This document shows positions 55,117 through 63,463 of a stretch of DNA of 64,000 nucleotides, in pieces. Each line of letters begins with the position of its first letter. The stretch's first letter is position 1. A program made the translations under genes and the position numbers. The stretch lies in the NCBI RefSeq assembly GCF_000196675.2, contig NC_015312.1, positions 992,001-1,056,000 of the forward strand. The letters are read 5' to 3'. The notes below the pieces were generated by a model, which saw nothing but the letters and a program-made list of their open reading frames with translations, did not search any database and was not told the origin of the DNA. The stretch comes from Pseudonocardia benzenivorans CB1190 (lineage in GTDB: Bacteria; Actinomycetota; Actinomycetes; Mycobacteriales; Pseudonocardiaceae).

Positions 55117-55728
55117 TCACGTCGCGCGGTTGCGTGCGTAGTGGCGGGCGGCGCGGGCACGGTTGCCGCAGCCGTGCGAGCACCACTCGCGACGGCCGCT
55201 GCGGACGAAGAACAGCACGCAGCCAGGGCCCTGGCAGGCGCGCAGGTCGTGGCGGCGGGGGCCGCCGAGGAGGTCGACGGCGTCGGCGGCGATCTCGGAC
55301 AACGCGGTCGCGACGGCGCCGCCGGCGCTGCGGGCGACGGTGCCCGGTTCGGGATCGGCGCGCAGCTCACGCCAGCGTGCGGGGGCGGCGGCGTGCCGGT
55401 TGACGAGGTCGACCGCGTCGGCGGGCAGGGGTCGGGCGTCGACGGTCGCGGCGGCCAGCCGCCGGATCGCGTCGCGCAGCGCGCGGGTGGCCGCGAGGTC
55501 GGTGGCATCGACGACGGTGGCATCGACGACGGTGGCATCGACGGCGGTGGCATCGACGGCGGTGGCATCGACGACGGGGAGAAGCCGGACGTCGTGGAGC
55601 CAGCGGGCGAGCTGCTGCGGGTTCTCGAGGCCTTCGCGGAGGTGGCCGCGTACCGCGTAGCTGGTGTTGGCCAGCTCGATCGAGAGGGGCTCCCCGAGGA
55701 GCGGGGCGCCGCCGGAGACGTCGGTCAT
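55117..55728 (-). CDS. CGNR zinc finger protein (ABATE domain)
   Basis: A 203-residue putative transcription factor. The N-terminal ABATE-type region is EPLSIELANTSYAVRG, and the C-terminal CGNR zinc finger is CQGPGCVLFFVRSGRREWCSHGCGNRARAARHYAR. Residues about 51-75 are a [V/A]VDAT pentapeptide repeated five times, from a 15-base DNA repeat. A TAGCAT box (55739-55734) stands 5 bases before the ATG, indicating a leaderless message. It is divergent from the VOC gene and may regulate it. Confidence 0.88.
   Translation of the reverse strand: MTDVSGGAPLLGEPLSIELANTSYAVRGHLREGLENPQQLARWLHDVRLLPVVDATAVDATAVDATVVDATVVDATDLAATRALRDAIRRLAAATVDARPLPADAVDLVNRHAAAPARWRELRADPEPGTVARSAGGAVATALSEIAADAVDLLGGPRRHDLRACQGPGCVLFFVRSGRREWCSHGCGNRARAARHYARNRAT
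55501..55579. repeat. 15-base in-frame tandem repeat in the CGNR gene
   Basis: GGTGGCATCGACGAC and close variants (GACGGC) are repeated five times in tandem. The unit is a multiple of three, so copy-number change would add or remove whole VDAT pentapeptides. Confidence 0.85.
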
Positions 55729-55746
55729 ATCTAATGCTAACCCGCC

Positions 55747-55775
55747 TTGACCCCGTTAGATCGTTCTCCTAGGTT
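55747..55775 (+). promoter_or_regulatory. Promoter of the VOC gene
   Basis: TTGACC (55747-55752), a 17-base spacer and TAGGTT (55770-55775) form a consensus-like housekeeping promoter. Transcription would start near 55782, about 36 bases before the ATG. Confidence 0.6.
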
Positions 55776-55817
55776 CTCATGGATATAGTCCAGGAAAGCG
55801 TGAGAACGGAGCCATCG

Positions 55818-56258
55818 ATGGCAGCCCTCCAGACCGGTCACGTCGGCGTCAACGTCACCGATCTCGCCCGGTCGACCGCCTTCTACCAGCAGGTCTTCGG
55901 GTTCGAGGTCATTGCCGGGGACCAGACGGGCGACCGGCCCTACGTGTTCCTCGGCATCGACGGCGAGCTCGTCGTCACCCTCTGGCAGCAGAGCGCGGGC
56001 GAGTTCCCGACGGACCGGCCGGGGCTGCACCACCTGGCGTTCCTCGTGGACGACATCGACACGGTCCGGGCCGCCGAGGAGCGGGTCCGCGCCTCGGGCG
56101 CCCGGTTGTTCCACGACGGCGTCGTCCCGCACGCCGAGGGCGCGTCGTCGGGCGGCATCTTCTTCGCCGACCCCGACGGCATCCGGCTGGAGATCTACGC
56201 GGCGGCAGGCGCCGACGGCGCCGCACCGTCGGACGGCCCGACGTGCGGGTTCTTCTGA
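55818..56258 (+). CDS. VOC (glyoxalase/bleomycin resistance) family protein
   Basis: A 146-residue protein with one vicinal-oxygen-chelate unit pair: HVGVNVTDLARSTAFYQQVFGFEVI with the metal-binding His, GLHHLAFLVDDIDTVRAAEERVRASGARLF, and GIFFADPDGIRLEIYA with the Glu. It may be a dioxygenase, a glyoxalase or a binding protein. The ATG at 55818 follows ACGGAG; an upstream in-frame ATG at 55779 overlaps the predicted transcription start and is not favoured. Confidence 0.9.
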   Translation: MAALQTGHVGVNVTDLARSTAFYQQVFGFEVIAGDQTGDRPYVFLGIDGELVVTLWQQSAGEFPTDRPGLHHLAFLVDDIDTVRAAEERVRASGARLFHDGVVPHAEGASSGGIFFADPDGIRLEIYAAAGADGAAPSDGPTCGFF

Positions 56259-56267
56259 CCGGTCCGG

Positions 56268-56564
56268 TCACCCACCGGCCGCGGCGACCCGCGCGGAGAT
56301 CTCCGCGGCCAGCGCTGTGTCCTTCGCCGTCAGGCCGCCCGCCGAGTGCGTCGAGAGGCGGAACGTCAGTGTCCGCCAACGGATGTCGATGTCGGGGTGG
56401 TGGTCGGCGCGTTCGGCGTCGTCGGCCACCTCGCCGACCACGCGGATCGCCGTCGGGAAGTCGGGCAGCTCCGCGGTGCGCACGATCGAGTCGCCGGCAC
56501 GCTCCCACCCCGGCAGGTCGGCGAGGGCGGCGGTGATCGCGGCGTCGTCCAGGAGATCGGCCAT
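56268..56564 (-). CDS. Pterin-4-alpha-carbinolamine dehydratase
   Basis: A 98-residue PCD/DCoH-fold protein with FPTAIRVVGEVADDAERADHHPDIDIRWRTLTFRLSTHSAGGLTAKD, containing the active-site His-His-Pro and later His. It recycles the pterin cofactor of aromatic hydroxylases or has a moonlighting role; no hydroxylase gene is nearby. GGGAGG lies 9 bases upstream of the second ATG (56564), which is chosen. Confidence 0.93.
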   Translation of the reverse strand: MADLLDDAAITAALADLPGWERAGDSIVRTAELPDFPTAIRVVGEVADDAERADHHPDIDIRWRTLTFRLSTHSAGGLTAKDTALAAEISARVAAAGG

Positions 56565-56590
56565 GCGGGCCATCCTCCCGCAGAACGACC

Positions 56591-57442
56591 TCAGGCGTCG
56601 CGCGTGAGCATCCGGCTCGTCGTGATCCCGCCGCCGATCGCGATGTAGCACAACGCCCGCAGGGTGCTCCCGCCGATGTCGCCCCATGACATCGGGTCGC
56701 GCAGGACGTCGGCGCCCGCGGAGAAGCCCGTCGTCAGCAGGTAGGGCGCCAACCAGTCGAGCGCGGGGATCGCGCCGAGCACCCCGAAGACGATGAGCCC
56801 GCCCAGCACCGACGCCAACACGACGAGCGGGTGTTCGGTGAACGCCGAGATCGCCAGTGCGATCGCGCCGACCGCGGCGAGCTGGCCGACCGTCCACAGC
56901 GCCGCGATCCCGACGCGGCCCATCGCCTCGCCGAACCCGAGCGTCGTGCCGGAGAGGGTGACGAGCGTGCCGTCGGCGCCGCCCACCACAACCAGGCCGG
57001 CGACCACCCCTACGACCGCGACGACCAGCGTCGCCACCACGGTCACCACGAGGACCCCGAACGCCTTCATCACGACGAGCCGGCCGCGCCCGACCGGCGC
57101 GAGGAGCAGGCCGCGCAGGGTCCCGTGGGCGGCCTCGCCCGCGATCGCGTCGGCCGCGGCCATCCCGACGGCCAGCGGCAGCAACAGGGCGAGCATCAGC
57201 GTCATGGCCACGACCGGCAGCACGAGCCCGTTGCCCGCGATCGCACCGATCAGCCCGTTGCCGCCGCGGTCGGCCACGACGACGCCGATCGCGATCAGGA
57301 TCGGGACCAGCGCGAACAGCCCGAGCATCACCAGCGTCCGCGGCCGGCGCAGCACCCAGCGCATTTCGGCGCCGAGCAGCCGGCCCATCGGGGCGGACCC
57401 CCGATGCGGCGTCGTGCCCGTCTCCACGAGCGACGCGGTCAT
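56591..57442 (-). CDS. ABC transporter permease (ABC-2 type)
   Basis: A 283-residue membrane protein with six hydrophobic segments (LVMLGLFALVPILIAIGVVV, LVLPVVAMTLMLALLLPLAVGM, VLVVTVVATLVVAVVGVVAGLVVV, ALWTVGQLAAVGAIALAIS, LVVLASVLGGLIVFGVLGAIP, and one C-terminal). The EAAHGTLRGLLLAPVGRGRLVVMK segment is typical of ABC-2 permeases. Its start overlaps the ATPase stop (TGATG). Cargo unknown. Confidence 0.9.
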   Translation of the reverse strand: MTASLVETGTTPHRGSAPMGRLLGAEMRWVLRRPRTLVMLGLFALVPILIAIGVVVADRGGNGLIGAIAGNGLVLPVVAMTLMLALLLPLAVGMAAADAIAGEAAHGTLRGLLLAPVGRGRLVVMKAFGVLVVTVVATLVVAVVGVVAGLVVVGGADGTLVTLSGTTLGFGEAMGRVGIAALWTVGQLAAVGAIALAISAFTEHPLVVLASVLGGLIVFGVLGAIPALDWLAPYLLTTGFSAGADVLRDPMSWGDIGGSTLRALCYIAIGGGITTSRMLTRDA

Positions 57443-58422
57443 CAGGTCTCCTCCCCGGTGAGGCGGGCGAACAGCTCCTCGAGCCGGGCCCGCCTGCGCC
57501 GTGCCTCGTACACCGCGACACCCGCCCGGACCAGCAGCGCGACGACCTCCGGCGTGGGCGGCCCACCGTCGGCGACGACGACGCCGTCGCCCTCCGCGAA
57601 CGCCGTGGCGCCGACGCCGCGCAGCGCCTCGAGCGCGAGATCGACGTCGGGCGTGCTGACGACCAGCCCGCCCGTCCCCGCCTCCAGCAGTACCGACAGC
57701 TCGCCGGCGGCGACGAGGGTGCCGGTCTGGAGGACCGCGACGTGGGTGCAGGTCGCCTCGACCTCGGCCAGCAGGTGCGACGACACGAGCACCGTCGCGC
57801 CACCCGCGTGCAGCTCGGCGACGATCCGCCGGACGTCGCGGGTGCCGGCGGGGTCGAGGCCGTTGGTCGGCTCGTCGAGCACGACGAGCTTGCGCGGCAC
57901 CAGCAGTGCCGCGGCCAGCCCGAGCCGTTGCTTCATGCCGAGCGAGTAGCCGCGGAACCGGCGGTCGGCGGCGTCGGACAGCCCGACGCGCTCGAGCGCG
58001 GTGCCGACGGCGTCGCCGATCTGCGCGCTCGCCAGCAGGGGTTCGGTGGCCGCGACCCGGCGCAGGTTCTCCCGGCCCGACAGGAACGGGTGGAACCCCG
58101 GCCCCTCCACGAGCGCCCCGACGTGCGGCAGCGCCTGCTCCGTGGCGTCCGGGACGGGATGGCCCAGCAGCTCGGCGCTGCCCTCGGTCGGGCGGGTCAG
58201 TCCGAGGAGCATGCGGATGAGCGTCGTCTTGCCGGAGCCGTTGGGCCCCAACATCCCCAGCACGGCGCCGGACGGGACCTCGAGGTCGATCCCGTCGACG
58301 GCGACGGTCTTCCCGAACACCTTCCGCACCCCGCGGACGGCGGCCGCGGGAGGCGCCGCCGCGGCGGCTCCCGCGGCACCGCGCTCACCGGCGGCGGCGC
58401 TCTGCCCGGCGGGTGCGGTCAC
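57442..58422 (-). CDS. ABC transporter ATP-binding protein
   Basis: A 326-residue ATPase. Walker A is GPNGSGKTT, the signature is YSLGMKQRLGLAAALL, and Walker B is LVVLDEPTNGLDPAG, with the H-loop in VLVSSHLL. A C-terminal extension of about 80 residues follows the core, as in drug- or lipid-exporting ABC-2 systems. It overlaps the LolA-like gene upstream (GTGA) and the permease downstream (TGATG), so all three are co-translated. Confidence 0.92.
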   Translation of the reverse strand: MTAPAGQSAAAGERGAAGAAAAAPPAAAVRGVRKVFGKTVAVDGIDLEVPSGAVLGMLGPNGSGKTTLIRMLLGLTRPTEGSAELLGHPVPDATEQALPHVGALVEGPGFHPFLSGRENLRRVAATEPLLASAQIGDAVGTALERVGLSDAADRRFRGYSLGMKQRLGLAAALLVPRKLVVLDEPTNGLDPAGTRDVRRIVAELHAGGATVLVSSHLLAEVEATCTHVAVLQTGTLVAAGELSVLLEAGTGGLVVSTPDVDLALEALRGVGATAFAEGDGVVVADGGPPTPEVVALLVRAGVAVYEARRRRARLEELFARLTGEET

Positions 58423-59459
58423 TTCGCGAGCGCCTCGGTGAGCACCTGGGCGGGGACGGCACCCGCCGCGACCCGGCCGTCGTCGGTGATGATCGCCGTC
58501 GCGACCGCGGTGTCGATCTCGCGGCCGCTGCCCCACGCGCCGCTGACCGGCTTGCCCAGCGACGACAGGTCCGGCGCGCCGTCGCGCCCCGGCGCCGGCT
58601 GCTGGTCGGCGGGCGGCAGCGTCGCGATCACGACGGTGTCCCAGCCGTCGCCGACGACCGTCGGCTCCTGCCCCTGCTCGTGCTGCTGCGCGCCACCGGG
58701 CCGCGCGGGCGCGTCGGTGACCGTCGAGCCGGGCGGCGGGGTGAACGCGAACAGCGCGGGGTCCTGCGCCCCGAAGTCGAGCTGCGTGAACCCGACCTGC
58801 AGCGCCGGGTCGGACGACCCGTTCGCGAGCACGGTGAGCTGCAACGGGATCCGCTTCTCCGAGTCGACGGCGACGCGGACCTCGCGCAGCAGCGTCCGCT
58901 CGGACGGCAGCGGCCGCAGCACGAGCTCGTAGGCGGGGCGTCCGGCGACCGTGGCGGTGCCGTCGACGTCGACGCTGCTCGTCGCGCGCAGGTCCTGCAC
59001 GGCCTTGGCCGCGGCGGCGGCCGGGTCGGTCGCGGTCGCCTCCGGTGGCGTGTGCGTGTCCGTGCCGACGGCCTTCTTCGTGACGGTCCGGTCCGCGGAG
59101 TCCCACGCCCACACCGTGGTGCCGTCGTCGACGATCGTCTTCTCGCCCTGGCTGCTGGGGATCGACAGCCGCCCCTTTCCGGCGCCGTCCGACCACACCT
59201 GCGCGGTGCTGGACCCGTTGGCGGCCTGCGGGACACCCGGGATCGCGGGCAGCCCCAGCTGGTTGTCGAGGGTGACGGTGCCGTGCAACGGTCCCGGGTC
59301 CTTCGACTGGATCACCGAGGCGACGAGATCCTCCGCGCTCACCGGCGGCAGCTCGGGTGCGGCACCCGCTCCGGCGGGCATCGCGAGCAGTCCCAGCCCG
59401 ACGGCACCCGCCACCGCGAGTCCCATCCCGGCCCGGGCCCAGACACGTCGTGTAGCCAT
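58419..59459 (-). CDS. LolA-like/sigma-E regulator-type lipoprotein carrier domain protein
   Basis: A 346-residue exported protein. The signal peptide is ATRRVWARAGMGLAVAGAVGLGLLAMPAG-type at residues 1-30. The mature part has a LolA/LppX-like beta pattern (LVASVIQSKDPGPLHGTVTLDNQLGLP, IVDDGTTVWAWDSADRTV, GRPAYELVLRPLPSERTLLREVRVAVDSEKRIPLQLTVL). It may bind a lipid or sense the envelope. It is the first gene of the exporter operon. Before the IS insertion it was about 140 bases from the divergent response regulator gene. Confidence 0.82.
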   Translation of the reverse strand: MATRRVWARAGMGLAVAGAVGLGLLAMPAGAGAAPELPPVSAEDLVASVIQSKDPGPLHGTVTLDNQLGLPAIPGVPQAANGSSTAQVWSDGAGKGRLSIPSSQGEKTIVDDGTTVWAWDSADRTVTKKAVGTDTHTPPEATATDPAAAAAKAVQDLRATSSVDVDGTATVAGRPAYELVLRPLPSERTLLREVRVAVDSEKRIPLQLTVLANGSSDPALQVGFTQLDFGAQDPALFAFTPPPGSTVTDAPARPGGAQQHEQGQEPTVVGDGWDTVVIATLPPADQQPAPGRDGAPDLSSLGKPVSGAWGSGREIDTAVATAIITDDGRVAAGAVPAQVLTEALAK

Positions 59460-59534
59460 GGGCCCAGCCTGACGCATCGGTGCAGCGGGGCCCAGCCTCG
59501 TGCTGAGAGGGCCCTGAGCCCGCTGAGAGTCCGC

Positions 59535-60526
59535 TTAGAGAGTGTTGTGAAACCTGGTGATCACTCGGCGTGGCGGCCGTAGTAGTCGCCCGGACCTGTT
59601 GATCATCCGGTCGGGTGTGTGTCTGTACCTGCAAACCGGCGTATGACTCCTCGGTGACCGACGCCCAGTGGGTGTTGATCGAGCCGTTGCTGCCCCGCCC
59701 GGCGGCGGTGTTGGGCGGGCGCCCGTACGTGCACTCCCGCCGGTTGATCATCGACACGATCTCTTATGTGCTGGTCAGCGGGTGCGCTTGGCGGCTGGTC
59801 CCGCACGATCTGGCCCCGTGGAGCATCGCCTACCAGTGGTTTCGGGCCTGGACCCGCGACGGCACCTGGGACCGGGTCCACGAGGTGCTGCGTGAGCGGG
59901 TCCGCATCGCCGACGGGCGTGACCCGCAGCCCTCGGCGGCGGTGCTGGACTCCCAGTCGGCGAGGTCCAGCGAGGGCGGTGAACAGATCGGCTACGACGC
60001 CGGTAAACGCGTCCGGGGCCGCAAGCGCCACCTGCTGGTCGACACCCTGGGCCTGGTGCTGCACGTGGTGGTGCACTCGGCGTCGGTGCAGGACCGGGCC
60101 GGGGCCCGGTTGATGCTGTCCGGTGCCCGGGCCCGGTTCCCACTGCTCGGGTTGGTGTGGGTCGACGGCGGCTATGTCAACTCGGTGGACGCCGGCCTGG
60201 TCGGTTGGGCCCGGCGCAGTGAGGGGCTGGAGGTGGTCGCGGTGCCGCGTAACGCCGACGTGAAAGGGTTCCAGGTGCTGCCCCGCCGGTGGGTGGTCGA
60301 GAGAACCTTCGGCTGGTTGACGAGGTGTAGACGGTTGGCCCGGGACTACGAACGCAAGACTGCCCACGCCGAGGCGATGATCAAGTTCGCGATGATCCGG
60401 CTGATGGCCGCCCGCCTCGCCGGTGAGGAACTCCCCGCTCCCCGCAGCGACATCGAGAAGGAAGCCGCCCGCCGACTAGCAGAAGACCTCAAAGACTGAC
60501 CACCGAGGTTCTACAACACTCTCTTA
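59535..60526. mobile_element. IS5-family insertion sequence with TTA target duplication
   Basis: A 986-base element (59538-60523) flanked by TTA on both sides (59535-59537 and 60524-60526). Terminal inverted repeats begin GAGAGTGTTGT at both ends and match at 16 of 18 positions (left end 59538-59555, right end 60506-60523). One intact transposase gene fills the element. TNA duplications and the DDE protein type point to the IS427 group of IS5. Removing it rejoins CCGC-TTA-GCCC. Confidence 0.92.
59615..60499 (+). CDS. IS5-family transposase
   Basis: A 294-residue DDE transposase. An N-terminal DUF4096-like region (VTDAQWVLIEPLLPRP, RRLIIDTISYVLVSGCAWRLVPHDLAPWSIAYQWFRAW) precedes the catalytic domain, with Asp in VLDSQSARSS, Asp in VWVDGGYVNS and Glu in VVERTFGWLTRCRRLARDYE. 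All three catalytic residues are present and there is no frameshift, so the element is probably still active. The exact start is uncertain (GTG 59615, or the later GTG of VTDAQW). Confidence 0.93.
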   Translation: MCVCTCKPAYDSSVTDAQWVLIEPLLPRPAAVLGGRPYVHSRRLIIDTISYVLVSGCAWRLVPHDLAPWSIAYQWFRAWTRDGTWDRVHEVLRERVRIADGRDPQPSAAVLDSQSARSSEGGEQIGYDAGKRVRGRKRHLLVDTLGLVLHVVVHSASVQDRAGARLMLSGARARFPLLGLVWVDGGYVNSVDAGLVGWARRSEGLEVVAVPRNADVKGFQVLPRRWVVERTFGWLTRCRRLARDYERKTAHAEAMIKFAMIRLMAARLAGEELPAPRSDIEKEAARRLAEDLKD

Positions 60527-60583
60527 GCCCGACCTGTGGACGGCCCTCCCCGGCGTCGGTGCCGACCAGTAGCGTCCCCGTCG

Positions 60584-61270
60584 ATGGCGCGCGTGCTGGT
60601 GGTGGACGACGAGCCCGGGGTGCGCACCGCGCTGCACCGCGGGCTCACCGCCGAGGGGATGGAGGTCGTCGCGGTCGGCGACGGCCCATCCGCGCTGCGC
60701 GCCGCGCTGACCGGCAGCTTCGACGCCGTCGTCCTCGACATCATCCTGCCCGGGCTGTCGGGCTACCGGGTGCTCGAACACCTGCGGGCCGCGGGCGTCG
60801 ACACCCCGGTGCTGTTGGTGTCAGCCAAGGACGGGGAGGTCGACCAGGCCGACGGGCTCGACCTCGGCGCCGACGGCTACCTCGTCAAGCCGTTCTCGTT
60901 CGTCGTGCTGGTGGCGCAGCTCAAGGCCATGCTGCGCCGCCGCGACGCGACGTTGGGCCGCACCGGGCAGAAGGTCCGCCTCGGCGGTCTGGTCGTCGAC
61001 CCGGCGGCGCGCAGCGCGTCGTACGACGGCAACGCGATGGAGCTGTCGCCGCGGGAGTTCGCGCTGCTGCACGCGCTCGCCAGCAGGCCCGACACGGCCG
61101 TCGCCAAGGACGAGCTGCTGCGGCTGGTGTGGGGCGACGCGCAGGCCGCGAGCCGCAACGTCGTCGAGGTCTACGTCGGCTACCTGCGGCGCAAGCTCGA
61201 CGCCGTCGGCGCGGGCCACCTGCTGCGCACCGTCCGCGGCTTCGGCTACCTGGTGGGCTCGGGCGCGTGA
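60584..61270 (+). CDS. OmpR-family response regulator
   Basis: A 228-residue regulator. The receiver domain (1-115) has acidic DDE at 8-10, phosphorylated Asp52 in VVLDIILPG and Lys in LVKPFSF. The winged-helix domain has MELSPREFALLHALASRPDTAVAKDELLRLVWG and VEVYVGYLRRKLD. The ATG at 60584 lies 8 bases after TAGCGT, so the leader is minimal. Its stop overlaps the kinase GTG. The nearby exporter operon, divergent before the IS insertion, is a candidate target. Confidence 0.93.
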   Translation: MARVLVVDDEPGVRTALHRGLTAEGMEVVAVGDGPSALRAALTGSFDAVVLDIILPGLSGYRVLEHLRAAGVDTPVLLVSAKDGEVDQADGLDLGADGYLVKPFSFVVLVAQLKAMLRRRDATLGRTGQKVRLGGLVVDPAARSASYDGNAMELSPREFALLHALASRPDTAVAKDELLRLVWGDAQAASRNVVEVYVGYLRRKLDAVGAGHLLRTVRGFGYLVGSGA

Positions 61271-62586
61271 CCCGGCTGCGTCGGTGGTGGACGCGCCGCA
61301 CGCTGCGGTTCCGGATCACGCTGGTCGTCGGCGCGGTCGCGCTCGTCGCGCTGCTCGCGCTGTCGCGCCTGGGCGCAGGGCTCGTCGCGTCGACGCTCAC
61401 CGGGTCCGCCGACGCCGAGCTGCGCGTCCAGGCGACCGACGTCGCCGGCCGCGTGCACACCGGCGCGCCGCCCGCGGCGGGCCCGGCGGTGCGCGTCGTC
61501 GACACGGCGGGCGACCCGGTCGACGGCCGCGGGCCGCTGCCCCTGCGCGGCGACGAGGTGCGCCGTCTCGCGAGCGGAGCGGCGATCACCACCTTCGGCG
61601 GCGGGGAGTTCCGGCGGTGGCTCGCGGTGCCCGTGGTGGTGCCCGATGGGTCGACGCGGCTCGTCGTCGCGAGCGGCACGCTCGTCGGCGGGGCCACGCT
61701 GCTGGGCCGGGCCGCCGTCGGGTTCCTGTTCGCGGCGCTCGTCGTCGCGGGCGTGATCGCGCTCGCGGCGTGGGCGGCCACCCGGGCGGCGCTGCGCCCC
61801 GTCGACCGGATGCGTGCGGCCGCCGCCGCGCTGCCGCCCGGGGAGCGGCTGCCGCTGCCCGAGCCCCGCGACGAGCTGCGCGCCCTCGCCGAGGCGATCA
61901 ACTCGCTGCTCGCGCGTCGCGACGAGGCCGTCGCCCGCCTCGAGCGGTTCACCGGCGACGCCGCGCACGAGCTGCGCTCGCCCGTCGCGTCGATCAGGGC
62001 CCAGGCCGAGGTGGCCGTCGCGCACCCGGATCCGGAGCTCTCCGAGGAGACGCTGCGGTCGATCGCGAGCGAGACCGAGCGGATGACCGTGCTGCTGTCG
62101 GACCTGCTCGCGCTCGCCCGGTCCGACGCCGGCCGCCGGCCCGCCGCCGAGGCCGTCGACGTCGGCGCGGCCGCGCGCGCCGCCGTGGCCCGGCTGCCCG
62201 CAGGCGGGCCGGCCGTCGAGATCGTCGCGCCCGGGCCGGCGCGGGCGGCGGCGAGCGCGGGCGAGGTCGATCTCGTGCTCGACAACCTGCTCGGCAACGC
62301 CGTCCGCCATGCCCGTTCCCTGGTACGCGTCGGTGTCCTGCCGGCGGGCCGGTGGGTGCGCCTCGTCGTCGACGACGACGGGCCCGGCATCCCCGAGGCC
62401 GACCGCGGGCGGGTGTTCGACCGGTTCACCCGCCTCGCCCCGGAGGTGTCGGTCGACGGGGGCGGGGCCGGGCTGGGCCTCGCGCTCGTCGAGGGCCTGG
62501 TGCGGGGCCGGGGCGGGTCGGTGGCGGCCGCCGCCGCGCCCGAGGGCGGTGCCCGGCTGGAGGTGCGCTGGCCCGCCGCCTCGTGA
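61267..62586 (+). CDS. Sensor histidine kinase
   Basis: A 439-residue HAMP-type kinase. Transmembrane helices lie near 18-44 and 146-172, enclosing a short extracellular sensor of about 100 residues. HAMP is followed by HisKA with phosphorylated His234 in DAAHELRSPVASIRAQ. HATPase motifs are VLDNLLGNAVRHA (N), DDDGPGIPEADRGRVFDRF (G1/F) and GGGAGLGLALVEGLV (G2). It is translationally coupled to the response regulator (GTGA) and to the following NUDIX gene (GTGA). Confidence 0.93.
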   Translation: MTRLRRWWTRRTLRFRITLVVGAVALVALLALSRLGAGLVASTLTGSADAELRVQATDVAGRVHTGAPPAAGPAVRVVDTAGDPVDGRGPLPLRGDEVRRLASGAAITTFGGGEFRRWLAVPVVVPDGSTRLVVASGTLVGGATLLGRAAVGFLFAALVVAGVIALAAWAATRAALRPVDRMRAAAAALPPGERLPLPEPRDELRALAEAINSLLARRDEAVARLERFTGDAAHELRSPVASIRAQAEVAVAHPDPELSEETLRSIASETERMTVLLSDLLALARSDAGRRPAAEAVDVGAAARAAVARLPAGGPAVEIVAPGPARAAASAGEVDLVLDNLLGNAVRHARSLVRVGVLPAGRWVRLVVDDDGPGIPEADRGRVFDRFTRLAPEVSVDGGGAGLGLALVEGLVRGRGGSVAAAAAPEGGARLEVRWPAAS

Positions 62587-63446
62587 CCGCCGGGCTTTGC
62601 GACGATCACGCCGTGCCCGTCGAGCAGCTGTCCTACGTCGTCGCCGCGCCACGCCGCACCGTCGCGGGGCTGCTGCGGGACTCCGAGGTCGCCGCCGCGG
62701 CGCTCGCCCGCGCGGGCCACGGCTACGCCTCCGACGTGCGGCTCCTCGCGCCCGGCGACCGGGTGCGGCTGCGGGTCCGGGTGCTCGCGCGGATGCCGCT
62801 CACGCTTCCCGGGGAGACGGTCGTCGAGGAGGTGACGCCCGCGCGGTTCGCGACGTCGCTGGTCCGCGGCCCGGTGCCGGAGCTGACGCACGTCACCACG
62901 CTCGAGGTCGCGGCGGCCGGCACCCGCGTCACCGACACGCTGACCTGGCGCGCCCCGTTCGGGCCGCTCGCCGACCCGCTCGTCCTGCGCCCGCTGCTGC
63001 GCGGCGTGCTCGGCGCGCGGGCGGCGGAGCTGGCCGAGCGGGTGGGCGTCGCGGCCGGGGCGCGGATCGTCGTCGCGACGGCGCTGGTCCGCGACGGGCG
63101 CGTCCTCGCCGCGCAGCGCACCCGGCCCGCCGCGCTCGCCGGCCGCTGGGAGCTACCGGGCGGGAGCGTCGAGACGGGGGAGAGCGAGGACGCCGCGGTG
63201 GCCAGGGAACTGCGGGAGGAGCTGGGCGCCGACGTCGTCGCCTGCGGCCGGCTGGGCACCGACCTGCCCATCGACGCCGGGCTCCTGCGGGTGCACCTCG
63301 CGCGGCTACGGCCCGGCTCGGCCGAGCCGGCGGCACTGGAACACGCCGCCGTGCGGTGGGTGGACGCGGCCGGGCTCGCGACCCTGGACTGGGTGGACGC
63401 CGATCGCGCCGTCCTGCCCGACCTCTGCGCGGTTCTCGGCACCTGA
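62583..63446 (+). CDS. SRPBCC-NUDIX fusion protein
   Basis: A 287-residue two-domain protein. Residues about 10-150 resemble a polyketide-cyclase/SRPBCC fold (EQLSYVVAAPRRTVAGLLRDSEV, VVEEVTPARFATSLVRGPVPELTHVTTLEVAAAGTRVTDTLTWRAPFGPLADPL). Residues about 160-287 form a NUDIX hydrolase with the complete box GGSVETGESEDAAVARELREELGAD. The GTG at 62583 overlaps the kinase stop (GTGA), making it the third gene of the two-component operon; GTG 62613 is an alternative. It may clean up oxidised nucleotides or use a ligand-gated substrate. Confidence 0.88.
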   Translation: MTAGLCDDHAVPVEQLSYVVAAPRRTVAGLLRDSEVAAAALARAGHGYASDVRLLAPGDRVRLRVRVLARMPLTLPGETVVEEVTPARFATSLVRGPVPELTHVTTLEVAAAGTRVTDTLTWRAPFGPLADPLVLRPLLRGVLGARAAELAERVGVAAGARIVVATALVRDGRVLAAQRTRPAALAGRWELPGGSVETGESEDAAVARELREELGADVVACGRLGTDLPIDAGLLRVHLARLRPGSAEPAALEHAAVRWVDAAGLATLDWVDADRAVLPDLCAVLGT

Positions 63447-63463
63447 CCCGGGGCGGCCACGTG

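Noticed and set aside
55779..55817. Upstream ATG giving a longer VOC protein
   Set aside because: It lies at or before the predicted transcription start and lacks a ribosome binding site; the ATG at 55818 has ACGGAG and the family N-terminus.
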